Made by a program: the position numbers and the translations under genes. The notes beneath the pieces were generated by a model, which saw only the letters and a program-made list of their open reading frames with translations, was not told the DNA's origin and did not search any database. Shown here in pieces: positions 29,024 through 29,329 of a stretch of DNA of 29,329 bases (positions are counted from its first letter, which is position 1; the number at the start of each line of letters is the position of its first letter). This DNA is from Pleurobrachia bachei (Eukaryota > Ctenophora > Tentaculata > Cydippida > Pleurobrachiidae): assembly GCA_000695325.1 (NCBI GenBank), contig AVPN01000895.1, positions 1-29,329 of the forward strand, given 5' to 3'.

Positions 29024-29329
29024 GTGTATAAGGTCCAAATGAGGCACGGAGGTTTTCTGAATCAGCTTTTCAAGACGAATCCAACGCAACCGGAATTATC
29101 TTTCTATCTTATCGGGAAGGTTCGGTTCACTCACACTCATTTTTTGTCATTTTCGCCACGCGAGCCAATCAGAGGCCAGAATTTCGAAATCCAGCCCTCT
29201 GATTGGCTCACGCCGCTAAAACTGAAAAAAGTGAACCACAACTTCCCGATAAGATAATTCCGGTTGCGTTGGATTCGTCTTGAAAAGCTGATTCAGAAAA
29301 CCTCCGTGCCTCATTTGGACCTTATACAC
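29024..29329. mobile_element. MITE-like palindromic element, truncated or ending at the window edge
   Basis: The first 77 bases (29024-29100, beginning GTGTATAAGGTCCAAATGAG) are the exact reverse complement of the last 77 (29253-29329). The symmetry continues inward with a few gaps and mismatches: TTATCGGGAA, GGTTCACT, AGCCAATCAGAGG against CCTCTGATTGGCT, and a TTTCGAAAT centre near 29185. The whole 306 bp therefore folds into one long hairpin. It codes for nothing. The true termini and target duplication cannot be seen because the right end meets the window edge; GGGGTAATTTGGACC just to the left (29000-29014) may belong to it. Confidence 0.85.

Noticed and set aside
1-29329. tRNA, rRNA and virus-like elements
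   Set aside because: No cloverleaf box B-like GTTCGANNC in suitable context, no rRNA motif, and no reverse transcriptase, capsid, envelope or transposase motif was seen in any frame.

Overview
The window is nuclear DNA of an invertebrate animal. It holds multi-exon genes with GT-AG introns mostly of 110-390 bp, standard stop codons, and animal families: betaine-homocysteine methyltransferase, eEF2 kinase, and a secretory-pathway receptor with Ig-like and CCP domains. I cannot name the phylum. Compact introns and close gene spacing would fit a sponge, another early-branching animal or a tunicate, but this is inference.

Layout. (1) 74-5255, minus strand: the first three coding exons of a BHMT gene, which continues off the left edge. 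Its second intron is filled by a 4.4-kb tandem array of about 107 copies of a 41-bp unit. The unit is the last 33 nt of exon 2 plus the first 8 nt of the intron, so the exon end and its 5' splice site have been copied over and over. (2) 5256-6201: a head-to-head intergenic stretch with a tight cluster of two E-boxes, a CRE and a CArG box, followed by two decayed copies of the next gene's splice acceptor. (3) 6202-11082, plus strand: ten exons encoding the end of the alpha-kinase domain, linker and Sel1-like C-terminus of eEF2K. The exons for the rest of the kinase domain are not visible. (4) 11083-15486: intergenic, with a hairpin, a CpG/E2F-motif cluster, a recent 809-bp tandem duplication containing a 14-bp microsatellite, and no convincing gene. 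(5) 15487-27500, plus strand: a complete 14-exon gene for a giant type I membrane protein of about 3173 residues. It has a signal peptide, a cysteine-bearing N-terminal region, a roughly 850-residue Ser/Thr/Asn glycosylation brush, about 18 Ig-like domains, one CCP/sushi domain, an unassigned six-Cys domain, a polybasic furin-type site, an acidic stretch, a membrane helix and a 60-residue tail. (6) 27501-29329: flanking DNA with a symmetric E-box/CCAAT element, a possible small minus-strand gene, and a 306-bp near-perfect palindrome (MITE-like) at the right edge.

The three main genes show no shared pathway: methionine metabolism, translation control and cell-surface recognition. The most unusual theme is that splice junctions are the units of local duplication. 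This is seen three times: the BHMT exon 2 donor, about 108 times in all; the eEF2K first visible acceptor, three times; and a later eEF2K acceptor, twice. The second striking item is the receptor, whose 54 or so N-glycosylation sequons sit in a membrane-distal mucin-like brush encoded by one exon, while its last 14 Ig-like domains, CCP, membrane helix and tail lie in one uninterrupted 5.3-kb exon. No virus-like element was recognised.
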